A stretch of DNA of 46,260 nt from Acidimicrobiales bacterium. GTDB lineage: Bacteria > Actinomycetota > Acidimicrobiia > Acidimicrobiales > Poriferisodalaceae. The notes under the pieces were generated by a model. That model searched no databases. It was not told the origin of the DNA and saw only the letters and a program-made list of their open reading frames with translations. The translations under genes were made by a program, and so were the position numbers. Shown in pieces: positions 9,631-22,374 of the stretch (position 1 is its first letter; each line of letters begins with the position of its first letter). The stretch spans positions 1 through 46,260 of the forward strand of contig VYDH01000032.1 in the NCBI GenBank assembly GCA_009843525.1, in the 5' to 3' direction.

Positions 9631-10056
9631 ATGAACGATCTGCAGTTCAACGAGCATGGAGCCGAGATGACGGGACGGCGCATCTTCAGCTGGGATGAGC
9701 TCGGCAGCACTCGCTGGGACGCGGATCAGGTCGAAGCGCAGATTCTCTCCGGCGAGCACATGCACATGATCCGAGCCACCTACGACCCGGGTGCGACCTA
9801 CGAGATGCACAGCCACCCCCACGAGCAGTTCAGCCTGCTGCTGTCAGGCCGCATGCTGTTGACGGTGGGCGAGGAGACCCGCGAGATCGGGCCGGGCGAT
9901 GGGTGGTACGCGCCGGGCGGCGTGCCCCACGGCGGCGAAGTCCTCGGCGACGAGCCGGCCGTTTTCATCGACGTCTACTCGCCGGCAACCACTTGGATCC
10001 TGGACGTATTCGCGCAAGGCCGTCCAGTGGGGAGAGATTCTGCGAAGCTGGAGTGA
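9631..10056 (+). CDS. Small cupin-domain protein
   Basis: 141-aa single-domain cupin. Motif 1 is visible as Y-E-M-H-S-H-P-H-E-Q-F-S-L-L-L-S-G and motif 2 as P-G-D-G-W-Y-A-P-G-G-V-P-H, giving His/Glu metal ligands. Such proteins bind a metal and act as isomerases, dioxygenases or ligand sensors; the reaction is unknown here. I start at the ATG at 9631 (GGGGCAGC upstream). An in-frame ATG at 9574 would overlap the palindrome at 9567-9578. The stop overlaps the next gene's ATG by one base, so the pair is coupled. Confidence 0.82.
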   Translation: MNDLQFNEHGAEMTGRRIFSWDELGSTRWDADQVEAQILSGEHMHMIRATYDPGATYEMHSHPHEQFSLLLSGRMLLTVGEETREIGPGDGWYAPGGVPHGGEVLGDEPAVFIDVYSPATTWILDVFAQGRPVGRDSAKLE

Positions 10057-10445
10057 TGGGCGAGCCCACAGCGCCGCAGGCCCAGCCGGTGGAGGGAAGA
10101 AGCTTCCCGACCACGGCGCGCGGCGCGAGGCCGACGTTCTTCGATGACGACGGTGCGACCGATGCCGTCCTGGCCATCGTGACGGCGCTCGCGGCTGAGG
10201 TCTGGGCGCTGCGTGAGCGGCAGTCCACGCTCGAAGCGGTGCTCGCGGACGCCGGCATCGATGCCGCCGCTGCGATCGAGGCGTACCGGCCCGATGCCGA
10301 CGAGACGGCCGCCCGTGCTGCAGATGCAGCAGCATTTGCCGGGCGCGTGTACCGCGTGTTCGAGGAGATGCGCGAAGAGGCGCTGGCCGGCGACACCGAG
10401 GACCGCTATCTCGAGGTCGTTGATCGGGCCTTCGCAGAGCTCTAG
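10056..10445 (+). CDS. Hypothetical helical protein
   Basis: 129-aa protein, Ala- and Glu-rich and predicted largely helical by eye (for example A-L-A-A-E-V-W-A-L-R-E-R-Q-S-T-L-E and R-V-F-E-E-M-R-E-E-A-L). No family recognised. The TGATG overlap with the cupin stop and the 15-bp gap to the methyltransferase place it in the same transcription unit. It could be a small partner of either protein. The frame is supported by the coupling and by biased third positions. Confidence 0.7.
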   Translation: MGEPTAPQAQPVEGRSFPTTARGARPTFFDDDGATDAVLAIVTALAAEVWALRERQSTLEAVLADAGIDAAAAIEAYRPDADETAARAADAAAFAGRVYRVFEEMREEALAGDTEDRYLEVVDRAFAEL

Positions 10446-10460
10446 AGGGGAAACAGACAG

Positions 10461-11591
10461 ATGAGCCAGCAAACACATCCGCTCCTGCCCGCCGAGACCC
10501 ACGACGAGACCGCCCGGGAGAGCTTTGTCCAGGCGCTGAAGTCGCACATCGCAACCCGGGTGAGCCCGGGCGTGCGAGAGATATACGACCGGCGGGTCCG
10601 AGGGCAGTGGGTCGACGAGCACGGCGCCGAGCCCGCCGACCGCCACGAAGTCCGTGAAGCGCTGAGCTCCGACACGTACTACCGACTGTGGAGCTCGGTA
10701 CGCCGATCCAGCCAGCACCTGCTGTGGAACTCGGTCAGCGACGCCATCGCTCGCCAGGCCGACGAGCTCGCCGAGCGTGCCCGCGCCGCCGACGCGGGGC
10801 TCGGGACCCTGCGCCTCGACCCCGACCTGGAGATCCCCTGGTACAACGCCGAGGTCGACATCCACGCCATGCCGGGCGGTTACCGGGGCGAGTACCTGGA
10901 CGGCGACGTGTCGGTCGGGGCGCTGTTCGACCGCGGCGTCTACGTGTACGCGATGGGCCAGATGGGCGCCCTCAACGACGACTACGGGCAATCCGTCTGC
11001 CAGAACTTCCTGGCAGTCTCGTACCCCGGGTTCTCGCCCCGCCGGATTCTCGACATGGGCTGCACCTCCGGCAATTCCACGCTGCCTTATGTGGACGCGT
11101 TTCCCGACGCCGAGGTCCACGCCATCGACCTGGGCGCACCCGTGTTGCGGTACGCCCATGCGAGGGCCGAATCGCTCGGCCGGGCAGTGCACTTCTCGCA
11201 GCAGAACGCTGAGTGCACCGACTTTCCCGACGGTCACTTCGATCTGGTCGTTTCGCACATCGTGATCCACGAGATGTCGCCGGCGGCGCTGCGCAGGGCG
11301 CTGGCCGAATGCCGACGCCTGCTGGCCCCCGGCGGGCTCATGGTGCACGCCGACTTCGCCGGGTACGCCGGCGTCGACCCGGTCACCCAGGCGATGATCG
11401 ACTGGGACACCTACTACAACCATGAGCCCTTCTGGGGCCCGATGCGCGACATGGACCTCGTGGCCGAGTCGGTCAGTGCCGGCTTCGACGACGGCGCCGT
11501 CGAGCTCACATCGGTGCCGACGGGGCGGATGCTGCAAACGGGCAAGCAGCAGAAGACGGGACAGCTCACGCTGCTCGTCGGTCGGGCCTGA
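10461..11591 (+). CDS. Class I SAM-dependent methyltransferase
   Basis: 376-aa protein. A long N-terminal helical region (~1-170) precedes a Rossmann-type methyltransferase domain. Motif I is R-I-L-D-M-G-C-T-S-G-N-S-T with the Asp at residue 198. The acidic end of strand 2 is V-H-A-I-D-L-G, then F-D-L-V-V-S-H-I-V-I-H-E and the L-L-A-P-G-G-L-M-V-H motif. It should methylate a small molecule; the acceptor is unknown. Preceded by GAGGGGAAACAG as ribosome site, and last of the cupin/helical/methyltransferase group. Confidence 0.85.
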   Translation: MSQQTHPLLPAETHDETARESFVQALKSHIATRVSPGVREIYDRRVRGQWVDEHGAEPADRHEVREALSSDTYYRLWSSVRRSSQHLLWNSVSDAIARQADELAERARAADAGLGTLRLDPDLEIPWYNAEVDIHAMPGGYRGEYLDGDVSVGALFDRGVYVYAMGQMGALNDDYGQSVCQNFLAVSYPGFSPRRILDMGCTSGNSTLPYVDAFPDAEVHAIDLGAPVLRYAHARAESLGRAVHFSQQNAECTDFPDGHFDLVVSHIVIHEMSPAALRRALAECRRLLAPGGLMVHADFAGYAGVDPVTQAMIDWDTYYNHEPFWGPMRDMDLVAESVSAGFDDGAVELTSVPTGRMLQTGKQQKTGQLTLLVGRA

Positions 11592-11681
11592 TCTGCTCGT
11601 TCCGAGGCCGTGCGGTCCGTCCGCTCGGTCTGTGCCGCTGACGTAGTTGACTGATGGAGCCGACGACAGGAGGGTGACCTG

Positions 11682-12104
11682 ATGGAGGTCGTCAACGAAG
11701 TTCTGCCCACGAGCCCCGAGCGCATCGAGGAGATGATGCAGCCCGGTCCCGACGGGCCGATCTACATGGTCAACCTGCTGAAGTTCAGGGACAAGGCCGA
11801 GTACGAAGACGGCCGCGAGACCGATCTGACCGGGTTCGAGGCGTACCAGCTCTACGGCCGGGCGGTGTCGCGGATCATCCAGGACTACGGCGGCGAGATC
11901 CAATTCGCAGCGGACGTGACGTTCCTGTCGCTCGGCCAGGTCGAGGAGCTCTGGGACGAGATCGCCATCGCCAAATACCCCAACCGGGGGGCGCTGCTGG
12001 CGATGTCGTCGTCGCAGGAGTGGCAGGAGGCGGCTGTGCACCGCACGGCCGGGCTCGCCGGTCAGCTCAACATCGAGACGGTCGCCCAGTTCGTCCGGCA
12101 GTGA
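11682..12104 (+). CDS. DUF1330-like dimeric alpha-beta barrel protein
   Basis: 140-aa protein resembling DUF1330 / ferredoxin-fold proteins: P-I-Y-M-V-N-L-L-K-F-R-D-K-A, then Y-G-R-A-V-S-R-I-I, a G-G-E-I-Q-F strand, and Y-P-N-R-G-A-L-L-A-M. Function of the family is generally unknown; some relatives are small monooxygenase-like or EthD-like proteins. ATG preceded by GGAGGGTGACCTG. 90 bp downstream of the methyltransferase, so possibly a separate transcript. Confidence 0.75.
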   Translation: MEVVNEVLPTSPERIEEMMQPGPDGPIYMVNLLKFRDKAEYEDGRETDLTGFEAYQLYGRAVSRIIQDYGGEIQFAADVTFLSLGQVEELWDEIAIAKYPNRGALLAMSSSQEWQEAAVHRTAGLAGQLNIETVAQFVRQ

Positions 12105-12107
12105 CGG

Positions 12108-12120
12108 ACGGCTCGGCCGT
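12108..12120. terminator. Short hairpin between convergent genes
   Basis: ACGGC-TCG-GCCGT hairpin (5-bp stem) just after the DUF1330 stop and before the convergent dehydrogenase stop. No T-run follows, so a terminator role is only suggestive. Confidence 0.3.
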
Positions 12121-12134
12121 GTTGAGCACGCGGC

Positions 12135-13238
12135 TCAGTCGTAGACGATGACGGTGCGGCCCTCGGTGCCGCTGAGCATGGCGTCGAGGGCCTGCTGCAC
12201 GTCGTCGATGCGAACCCGCTTGGAGATGAGGCGGTCGACGGGCAACCGGCCGGCGAGGTAGGCAGCGCACAGGTCCTCGATGGCCTGTCCGGCGTCGGTT
12301 GCGGCGAAGTAGCTGCCCTTGACCGACTTGTGGCCCCGTGTCAGCTCGGCGCAGTTGAACGGCGTCGTCTCCGTGGTGCCCCCGATGCCAACGAGGACGA
12401 GGACACCGCCGGGTCTCACTCCGTCGATCCACGACTGCTGCAGGCCGGGGCTGCCGATGGCTTCGAACACGACATCGGCGCCGCGACCGCCGGTCAGCGC
12501 TTGCACCTCCTCGATGGCGCTGCCGTCGCTCATCACGAAGTCCGTCGCGCCGAGGGCGAGCGCCACGTCGCGCTTGGCGGGCTCCCGGTCCACGGCGATG
12601 ATCCGCTCGGCACCGGCCATCACGGCTCCCATGATCACGCTCAGCCCGACGCCGCCCGCTCCCACGACCGCAACGCGGTCGCCGGGGCCGACGTTGCCCT
12701 GGTGAAGGGCCGCACCCACGCCGGTGGATACAGCGCAGCCGATCAGCGCAGCGACCTCGAACGGCACCGCAGTATCGAGCACCGAGCAGCACGCTTGGGG
12801 CACGACCATGTGATCGGCCCAGGTCGAGATGCCCGAGTAGTGATGGATCATCTGGCTGCCGCGTGACAGCCGGCTCGTGCCGTCCATCAAGAACCCGGCC
12901 CACAGCGGCCCGACGACCTCGCGGCACAGATGGTGTTGGCCGCGTTCGCAGTAGAAGCAGGCCTTGCAGCTCGGGATCCAGTTGAGCGCCACCCGGTCGC
13001 CGACCTGCACGTGGGTGACGTCGGGGCCGAGTGCAACGACCTCGCCTGCACCCTCGTGTCCCAGCACGCACGGCAGGTCGCCGGGATGACGGCCCGTGAC
13101 GACGTGCTGGTCGCTGTGGCAGACGCCCGATGCCGCCATCTTCACCAGCACCTCGCCGGCTCGGGGCTCGTCGAGGTCCAGCGTGTCGACGCTCACGGGC
13201 CCGCCGACCCGGTCGAGCACGACTGCAGTGATCTTCAT
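12135..13238 (-). CDS. Zinc-containing alcohol dehydrogenase (MDR family)
   Basis: 367-aa medium-chain dehydrogenase of the class III/NDMA-dependent-like branch. Catalytic zinc ligands: C-H-S-D near residue 37, G-H-E-G-A-G-E-V-V, and a later C in I-G-C-A-V. Structural-zinc Cys are in S-C-K-A-C-F-Y-C-E-R-G. Nucleotide-binding motif V-G-A-G-G-V-G-L. Oxidises an alcohol or reduces an aldehyde with NAD(H) or a tightly bound nicotinamide. I use the ATG at 13238 (M-K-I-T-A-V-V-L); a longer in-frame start at 13280 would run over the dyad at 13260-13275. Divergent from the MerR gene. Confidence 0.88.
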   Translation of the reverse strand: MKITAVVLDRVGGPVSVDTLDLDEPRAGEVLVKMAASGVCHSDQHVVTGRHPGDLPCVLGHEGAGEVVALGPDVTHVQVGDRVALNWIPSCKACFYCERGQHHLCREVVGPLWAGFLMDGTSRLSRGSQMIHHYSGISTWADHMVVPQACCSVLDTAVPFEVAALIGCAVSTGVGAALHQGNVGPGDRVAVVGAGGVGLSVIMGAVMAGAERIIAVDREPAKRDVALALGATDFVMSDGSAIEEVQALTGGRGADVVFEAIGSPGLQQSWIDGVRPGGVLVLVGIGGTTETTPFNCAELTRGHKSVKGSYFAATDAGQAIEDLCAAYLAGRLPVDRLISKRVRIDDVQQALDAMLSGTEGRTVIVYD

Positions 13239-13259
13239 TGCCGGTCCATCGTGGGGATT

Positions 13260-13275
13260 CCTTCCGGCTGGAAGG
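13260..13275. promoter_or_regulatory. MerR-family operator dyad
   Basis: CCTTCC-GGCT-GGAAGG, a perfect 6-bp dyad with 4-bp spacer, 33-48 bp before the merR-type start. It resembles known CueR-like operators. Likely autoregulatory site for the adjacent copper-type regulator, and close to the divergent dehydrogenase start. Sequence seen; binding inferred. Confidence 0.6.
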
Positions 13276-13307
13276 TTCAATCGGGAAGGTCAGGTACGGT
13301 CGTGCAG

Positions 13308-13712
13308 ATGAGGATCGGAGAGCTGGGAGATCGCTGCGGGGTGAGCACGAAGACGATTCGATACTACGAGTCGATCGGATTGCTGGATGAACCCGAACGC
13401 ACGACAGGCGGCTATCGCTCCTACGACGCCGATGCGGTCGGGCGGCTGCGATTCATCCGGGATGCGCAGGCCACCGGCCTGACGCTGGCCGAGATCTCGT
13501 CGGTGCTCGAGCTCAAGAGCACAGGCGAGCGGTCATGCGCGCACACCACGGCGCTGATCGAGGCCCACGTGGATGCCATCGACGCTCAGATCTCCCAGCT
13601 TCGTTCCGCTCGCACAGAGTTGGCCACATTGCTGGAACGGGCCAATGGGCTCGATCCGGCATCGTGCACCGATCCCAACCGCTGCCAGGTGATCAACCGA
13701 ACGCGGAGTTGA
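13308..13712 (+). CDS. MerR-family metal-responsive regulator (CueR-like)
   Basis: 134-aa MerR-type regulator. N-terminal winged helix (R-I-G-E-L, T-K-T-I-R-Y-Y-E-S-I-G-L-L), the G-G-Y-R-S-Y wing, a long dimerisation helix, and a C-terminal metal loop with Cys120 and Cys126 plus Cys77. The C-x5-C spacing differs from the usual C-x7-C of E. coli CueR, so the exact metal is uncertain, but it lies 50 bp upstream of a copper ATPase gene with a MerR-type promoter between them. Expected to activate copA on monovalent metal by untwisting a long-spacer promoter. Confidence 0.88.
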   Translation: MRIGELGDRCGVSTKTIRYYESIGLLDEPERTTGGYRSYDADAVGRLRFIRDAQATGLTLAEISSVLELKSTGERSCAHTTALIEAHVDAIDAQISQLRSARTELATLLERANGLDPASCTDPNRCQVINRTRS

Positions 13713-13724
13713 CGCAAGAGGGAC

Positions 13725-13756
13725 TTGACCTTCTAGTTGACTGGAATCTTTAGAGT
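13725..13756 (+). promoter_or_regulatory. MerR-type long-spacer copA promoter
   Basis: -35 TTGACC (13725-13730) and -10 TAGAGT (13751-13756) are separated by 20 bp, longer than the normal 17, as in promoters activated by MerR-family proteins. The spacer holds an imperfect dyad (CTAGT-TG-ACTGG). The copA GTG begins 6 nt after the -10, so the mRNA is probably leaderless or nearly so. Confidence 0.65.
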
Positions 13757-13762
13757 GGTCTT

Positions 13763-15934
<2,172 letters not shown>

Positions 15935-15938
15935 TTGA

Positions 15939-16853
15939 GTGACCGTCAACAAGTGGACAGAGGAAGACATCCCCGACCAGTCCGGGCGCGTCGCGATCGT
16001 GACCGGCGCCAACTCGGGGAACGGGCTGGAAACGGCGCGGGCGCTGGCCGGTCGGGGTGCTCACGTGGTGCTCGCAGTGCGGGATCTCGCTAAGGGCGAA
16101 GCAGCGGTTGCCGACATCGAGGCAGACCACCCAGCTGCTCACCTGGAACTGGTGGAGCTCGACTTGGCATTGCTGGACTCGGTGCGCAGCGCCGCCGCCG
16201 AGATCCGGGACCGATTCGAGCGCATCGACCTGCTCGTGAACAATGCAGGGGTCTTTCACACGCCTCGCCGGCAGACTGCGGACGGGTTCGAGATCCGGTT
16301 CGGCACGAACCACCTTGGGCACTTTGCGCTGACGGGCTTGCTGCTGGATCGGCTTGCCGGCACCCCGGGATCACGGATCGTCACGGTCAGCAGCAACGCG
16401 CACCGCTATCGCGCCCGCATCGACTTCGACCGCTTCGGGCTGGAGCAGGGTCGCAGCCAGTCGGCTGCCTACGGCCGCTCGAAGCTGGCGAATCTGCTGT
16501 TCACCTACGAGCTGCAGCGCCGGCTGGAGGCTGCTGGCTCGCCGGCCGTGGCGCTGGCGGCTCATCCTGGCTGGGCCGAGACAGAAATCCTGCGCGACTT
16601 CCGGGGCATCCGATTCATTGAGCCGTTGATTGGCCCCTTGCGCAACAGTGCTGCAACGGGTGCTCTCGCCACGCTGCGGGCCGCCACCGATCCGGCCGCC
16701 GCCGGAGGCGAGTTCTACGGCTCGGACGGCTGGTTCGAGATGCGCGGGCACCCGGTGCTGGTGGGCTCCAGTGACCGTTCACGCGACGCCGAGCTGCAAC
16801 GGCAGGTGTGGGCTGCCTCAGAAAACGTCACCGGAGTGACCTTCCCCATCTGA
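15939..16853 (+). CDS. Short-chain dehydrogenase/reductase (retinol-dehydrogenase-like)
   Basis: 304-aa classical SDR. Cofactor motif T-G-A-N-S-G-N-G at 22-29, N-N-A-G in the middle, catalytic Y178-x3-K182. The overall pattern (N-H-L-G-H-F-A-L-T, H-P-G-W) matches the retinol dehydrogenase/light-dependent protochlorophyllide reductase-like group often found in actinobacteria. Likely NADP-dependent oxidation/reduction of a hydrophobic alcohol; substrate unknown. GTG start four bases after copA stop, so it may be read through from copA. Confidence 0.87.
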   Translation: MTVNKWTEEDIPDQSGRVAIVTGANSGNGLETARALAGRGAHVVLAVRDLAKGEAAVADIEADHPAAHLELVELDLALLDSVRSAAAEIRDRFERIDLLVNNAGVFHTPRRQTADGFEIRFGTNHLGHFALTGLLLDRLAGTPGSRIVTVSSNAHRYRARIDFDRFGLEQGRSQSAAYGRSKLANLLFTYELQRRLEAAGSPAVALAAHPGWAETEILRDFRGIRFIEPLIGPLRNSAATGALATLRAATDPAAAGGEFYGSDGWFEMRGHPVLVGSSDRSRDAELQRQVWAASENVTGVTFPI

Positions 16854-16881
16854 GGCGATGCTGCCCGTCAGGGTGGCCCCG

Positions 16882-17292
16882 CTAGCTGGTGACGAGGTCG
16901 AAGCCTTCTTCGAGCCAGCCGGACTTGCCGCCGATCATCTTCTTGACCGGCCGGCCCAGCCGAGCGAGCCGGGCACCGGCTTTGTCCGCGGCATTGCAGT
17001 GGGGCCCTGCGCAGTACACGACGAACAGCGTCTCGGGCGGGTAGGCCTCCAGGGCCTCCTCGGTGATCGTTGCGTGGTACATGTGGGTTGCACCGGCGAT
17101 GTGACCCGCGTCGAATCCCGATTGATCGTCGTTGACGTGGAGCAGAACGAAGTCCTGCGAACCGTTCTTCATCGACTCATGCACATCCCAGCAATCGGTT
17201 TCGAATGCGAGCAGACGCTCGAAGTGCTCCGCGGCAGCCTGCGGAGGACCGGCAGGAATCTCAGTCACGTGGCTGGTTGTTGCGACGCTCAT
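16882..17292 (-). CDS. Rhodanese-domain protein
   Basis: 136-aa single rhodanese domain. The characteristic D-A-G-H-I-A-G-A-T-H leads into the active-site loop V-V-Y-C94-A-G-P-H-C99-N, with Cys94 the expected persulfide-forming residue. Sulfur carrier or thiosulfate:cyanide sulfurtransferase by family. Convergent with the SDR gene and divergent from the SRPBCC gene. The 219 bp between 17293 and 17511 show no gene. Confidence 0.87.
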   Translation of the reverse strand: MSVATTSHVTEIPAGPPQAAAEHFERLLAFETDCWDVHESMKNGSQDFVLLHVNDDQSGFDAGHIAGATHMYHATITEEALEAYPPETLFVVYCAGPHCNAADKAGARLARLGRPVKKMIGGKSGWLEEGFDLVTS

Positions 17293-17511
17293 CGGGGATC
17301 GGTCCTTCCTTTGACGCGGCCGGGCAGCCTATTGACGGTGAGAGGGGTCAGCTTCCCAAACTGAGAGTGGTCCGGCTGCGTTCATGGCGCGTCATCCTCT
17401 CGGATCGGGCTCGTCATGGTGCCAGTCGGCCTCGGCGGAAGTCGAACGAAATTCCCTGGGGTGGATGTCGGTACGATCACGCCGGCCTGAAGCCCAAACC
17501 GAGGAGCACCG

Positions 17512-17955
17512 ATGGTTGAGACCACCGCCAGCACCAGCGTCGACATAGCGGCGAGCCCTGAAGCGGTCTACGGAATCCTGACGGATCTGTCGCGGGTGAG
17601 CGAGTTCAGCCCCGAGTGCTACAGGTCCGAGTGGGAGGACGGCTCGACCGGTCCCGAGGTTGGCGCGAAGTTCCGGGGCTACAACCAGGCCGGCGACATG
17701 AAGTGGGATGCGGGCTGCGTCGTCGTGGCTGCCGAACCCGGTCGGGAATGGGCCTTTGAGGTGCCTGCTCAGGATGGTCGCCGCACGCTGTGGCGCTACG
17801 AAATCGAGCCAACCGATGGGGGGTGCCGGGTCACCGAGAGCTTCGACTCGCCGATCCTCGACCAGGAATTCTTCCAGAAGATGAACCGCCACAGCCTGCT
17901 GGTCAACAACATTGCCAAATCGCTGGAGAACCTCAAGGCAGTCGCCGAAGGCTGA
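17512..17955 (+). CDS. SRPBCC (START-like) family protein
   Basis: 147-aa helix-grip protein of the polyketide cyclase/dehydrase type: S-V-D-I-A-A-S-P-E-A-V-Y-G-I-L-T-D-L at the N-terminus, central strands, and the long C-terminal helix (N-R-H-S-L-L-V-N-N-I-A-K-S-L-E-N-L). Such proteins bind hydrophobic ligands in a cavity; ligand unknown. GAGGAG precedes the ATG. Convergent with the DMSP-lyase-like gene, 15 bp apart. Confidence 0.82.
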   Translation: MVETTASTSVDIAASPEAVYGILTDLSRVSEFSPECYRSEWEDGSTGPEVGAKFRGYNQAGDMKWDAGCVVVAAEPGREWAFEVPAQDGRRTLWRYEIEPTDGGCRVTESFDSPILDQEFFQKMNRHSLLVNNIAKSLENLKAVAEG

Positions 17956-17970
17956 CACGTACGCGAGCGG

Positions 17971-18615
17971 TCAGCACGCGCCCTCGACGAGTGCAGCATC
18001 GGCCACCACCTCGCCAGTCCAGCAGTAGAGCAGCACCGTCGGCGTCGCACCGAAGTCCTGCTGGTGCGGCTGCCACGGTGCGTGATGCACGGCATCGCCG
18101 GGCCCGGCCGTTCGGGGCACGCCGTCGCCGCTGGTGAACGTCGGCTCGCCGGCCAGCACGTGGTACAGCTCCTCGGCCTCATGGTGGTGGCTGGGGTAGT
18201 GCAGGTTCGGTCCCCAGACGCCGATGCCGACCCTCACCGAACGGTGCTCGACAATTGACGTCGGGCCGATGAGCTGCACGTAGCCGTAGTTGTCGTGGAA
18301 GTCCTGGCTCAGCACGCCCCGATAGCCGGCGGTCTGGATCCACGGCAGCGCCGGTGCGAGAGCGAGAAACTCTTCGAGCACCGCATCGACGGCGCCGTCG
18401 CCGCAGAGCTTGACGGCATCAAGATGCCGCAGCACCGGCAGGTGTCGAGCTTCGACCAGGGCCGGACTGCGGGCCTCGTCGAGCGCGTCGAGCACCGTGG
18501 CAACCATCGGGTACTCGGTGACAGCCTTACGGCTGCGGTGAAACTCAGCGATCCGCCGCAGCAGCTCATCAATGACACCCGCCACATCGCAATTGTCCCA
18601 GCCGCGGCCAGTCAT
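17971..18615 (-). CDS. DMSP-lyase-like cupin protein
   Basis: 214-aa protein. An N-terminal helical half is followed by a cupin: N-L-H-Y-P-S-H143-H-H145-E-A-E-E149-L-Y151-H-V-L-A-G, then a second His (H184) in H-H-A-P-W-Q-P-H. The H-x-H-x3-E-x-Y spacing equals, as I recall, the metal and catalytic residues of DMSP lyases such as DddK/DddQ/DddL, which split dimethylsulfoniopropionate to dimethyl sulfide and acrylate. Start chosen at the ATG at 18615; the frame is open much farther upstream, but that part lies antisense to furA. Divergent from furA-katG. Alternative: another cupin lyase or sugar-binding cupin. Confidence 0.72.
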   Translation of the reverse strand: MTGRGWDNCDVAGVIDELLRRIAEFHRSRKAVTEYPMVATVLDALDEARSPALVEARHLPVLRHLDAVKLCGDGAVDAVLEEFLALAPALPWIQTAGYRGVLSQDFHDNYGYVQLIGPTSIVEHRSVRVGIGVWGPNLHYPSHHHEAEELYHVLAGEPTFTSGDGVPRTAGPGDAVHHAPWQPHQQDFGATPTVLLYCWTGEVVADAALVEGAC

Positions 18616-18725
18616 CAGTGCGCATACGGCTTCGCCGGTTCCGCCTTCCGTCGAGTGGGCGGCGCCGGTCAGCGGACCCAAGACGCGCTCGTTGGCGGCT
18701 GGACGATTTTTGTTCTGTGCTGGTT

Positions 18726-18753
18726 TTGGACTAAGTCCAGAATCTGATATAGT
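18726..18753 (+). promoter_or_regulatory. furA promoter with palindromic operator
   Basis: -35 TTGGAC (18726-18731) and -10 TATAGT (18748-18753) are 16 bp apart. The -35 lies in the perfect palindrome TGGACT-A-AGTCCA (18727-18739), a good candidate FurA autoregulatory box. The furA ATG starts 6 nt after the -10, so the transcript is probably leaderless. The site also lies upstream of the divergent DMSP-lyase-like gene. Confidence 0.65.
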
Positions 18754-18759
18754 CGATAC

Positions 18760-19200
18760 ATGCCTCAGGACACCGTGCAGATGTTGCGGGACCGTGGGAT
18801 CCAGGTGACCGCGCAGCGGTTGGCGGTGCTCAATGCCGTGTCTGCCCGACCTCATGCCGCTGCTGACGATCTGGTCGGCGATGTGCGTGCCAGTATCGGG
18901 TCTGTATCCAGACAGGCAGTATTCGACGCTTTGGCCATGTTGACCGAAGAAGGTCTGATCCGGCGCATCCAGCCGGCACGGTCGGCGGCCCGATACGAGG
19001 ACCGGGTCGACGACAACCACCACCACTTGGTGTGCCGGGGCTGCGGCCGGATGGTCGACGTCGACTGCGCTGTGGGGTACCAACCCTGCCTCGAGGCTGC
19101 CGAAGACCACGGATTCACGATCGACGAGGCCGAGGTCATCTATTGGGGCATCTGCCCGGTATGCCAGGCCGTGCCCGCCCTCGCCGAGAGTTCGCCATGA
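18760..19200 (+). CDS. furA: Fur-family regulator of catalase (FurA/CatR-like)
   Basis: 146-aa Fur-family repressor: N-terminal winged helix (V-T-A-Q-R-L-A-V-L and S-R-Q-A-V-F-D-A-L), then the metal/dimer domain with [10 protein letters not shown] and a C-terminal C-P-V-C pair for structural zinc. Placement directly before katG is the standard actinobacterial arrangement in which the regulator represses katG until peroxide inactivates it. Promoter and palindrome lie just upstream. Confidence 0.92.
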   Translation: MPQDTVQMLRDRGIQVTAQRLAVLNAVSARPHAAADDLVGDVRASIGSVSRQAVFDALAMLTEEGLIRRIQPARSAARYEDRVDDNHHHLVCRGCGRMVDVDCAVGYQPCLEAAEDHGFTIDEAEVIYWGICPVCQAVPALAESSP

Positions 19201-19215
19201 CGACGGCACTATTGA

Positions 19216-21468
<2,253 letters not shown>

Positions 21469-21516
21469 GTAACGCCGCCGGGAGCGGCACTACGTTGGGC
21501 GGCGGGGGGTGAGCCC

Positions 21517-22350
21517 ATGACCCAACGCCCGCGGCCGCTGACGATCGGCGCCACTGCTGCTGATCCGAAGCGGGCCGTCTACATCTGGAATGCCATCCGC
21601 AAGTACTTCAACGAGGCTGGTCTCGAGACGGAATACGCGCTGTATTCCACCTATGACGCATTGTGCGCGGCAGTGCTGGACGGTCATGTGGACATCGCGT
21701 GGAATGCCCCGATGGCTCACGCGCAACTACTGCTGCAGTCGCCGGGCACATGCCGGACGCTGGCGATGCGGGACACAGATGAGGACGTCCACTCGCTGAT
21801 CGTCGCCCGAGCCGACGCTGCCATCGCCGATCTCGACGATCTGCGTGGGCGGCGTCTCGCCCTGGGTGTGGACATCTCCAGCGAGCTCTACCTGCTGCCG
21901 GCAGCCCAGCTGGCCGAAGACGGCTTCGACATCAAGTCGGACTGCGAGTTCGTCGAGCTCGAGGCCACTGAGTACTCCAACCTGCAGCGATGGGTTGACG
22001 ACCGGACGATCTTCGGAGCGGTCATGGACGGTCGAGCCGACGCGGGCGTCATCTTCGAGCCGTGGCTCGGCTACCTGCTGCGCCGTCACGAACTGGCGCC
22101 TGACGACATCGTCGAGGTGTGGCGCACCCGTCCGTACTGCCATTGCGCGTTCACGTCCGGGCCCAGCCTGAGCGACGCCGATGCCGAACAGTTCGTCGAG
22201 TTGCTGGTGGCCATGGACCCTGAAGAGCCCGAGATCGCCGAGATGATGCGCATGGAGCACCTCAGCAAGTGGGTGCGGGCCACCGACGACGGCTGGGCCG
22301 ACCTCATGACCGCCGTCCGTGACGCCGATCTCGTCGGCGAGATCTTCTGA
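21517..22350 (+). CDS. PhnD-like substrate-binding-domain protein without signal peptide
   Basis: 277-aa periplasmic-binding-fold protein of the phosphate/phosphonate (PhnD) or thiamine-precursor type: L-T-I-G-A-T-A-A-D-P at the N-terminus, G-H-V-D-I-A-W-N-A-P-M-A-H-A, D-D-L-R-G-R-R-L-A-L-G. It begins at residue 1 of the mature fold with no signal peptide or lipobox, and no ABC transporter genes are nearby, so it may be a cytoplasmic enzyme or sensor. It lies 24 bp upstream of an F420-type oxidoreductase and in the same direction as the selenoprotein candidate, suggesting one transcription unit. Confidence 0.8.
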   Translation: MTQRPRPLTIGATAADPKRAVYIWNAIRKYFNEAGLETEYALYSTYDALCAAVLDGHVDIAWNAPMAHAQLLLQSPGTCRTLAMRDTDEDVHSLIVARADAAIADLDDLRGRRLALGVDISSELYLLPAAQLAEDGFDIKSDCEFVELEATEYSNLQRWVDDRTIFGAVMDGRADAGVIFEPWLGYLLRRHELAPDDIVEVWRTRPYCHCAFTSGPSLSDADAEQFVELLVAMDPEEPEIAEMMRMEHLSKWVRATDDGWADLMTAVRDADLVGEIF

Positions 22351-22374
22351 ACATCGCTGCGAGAGGAATCGGAC

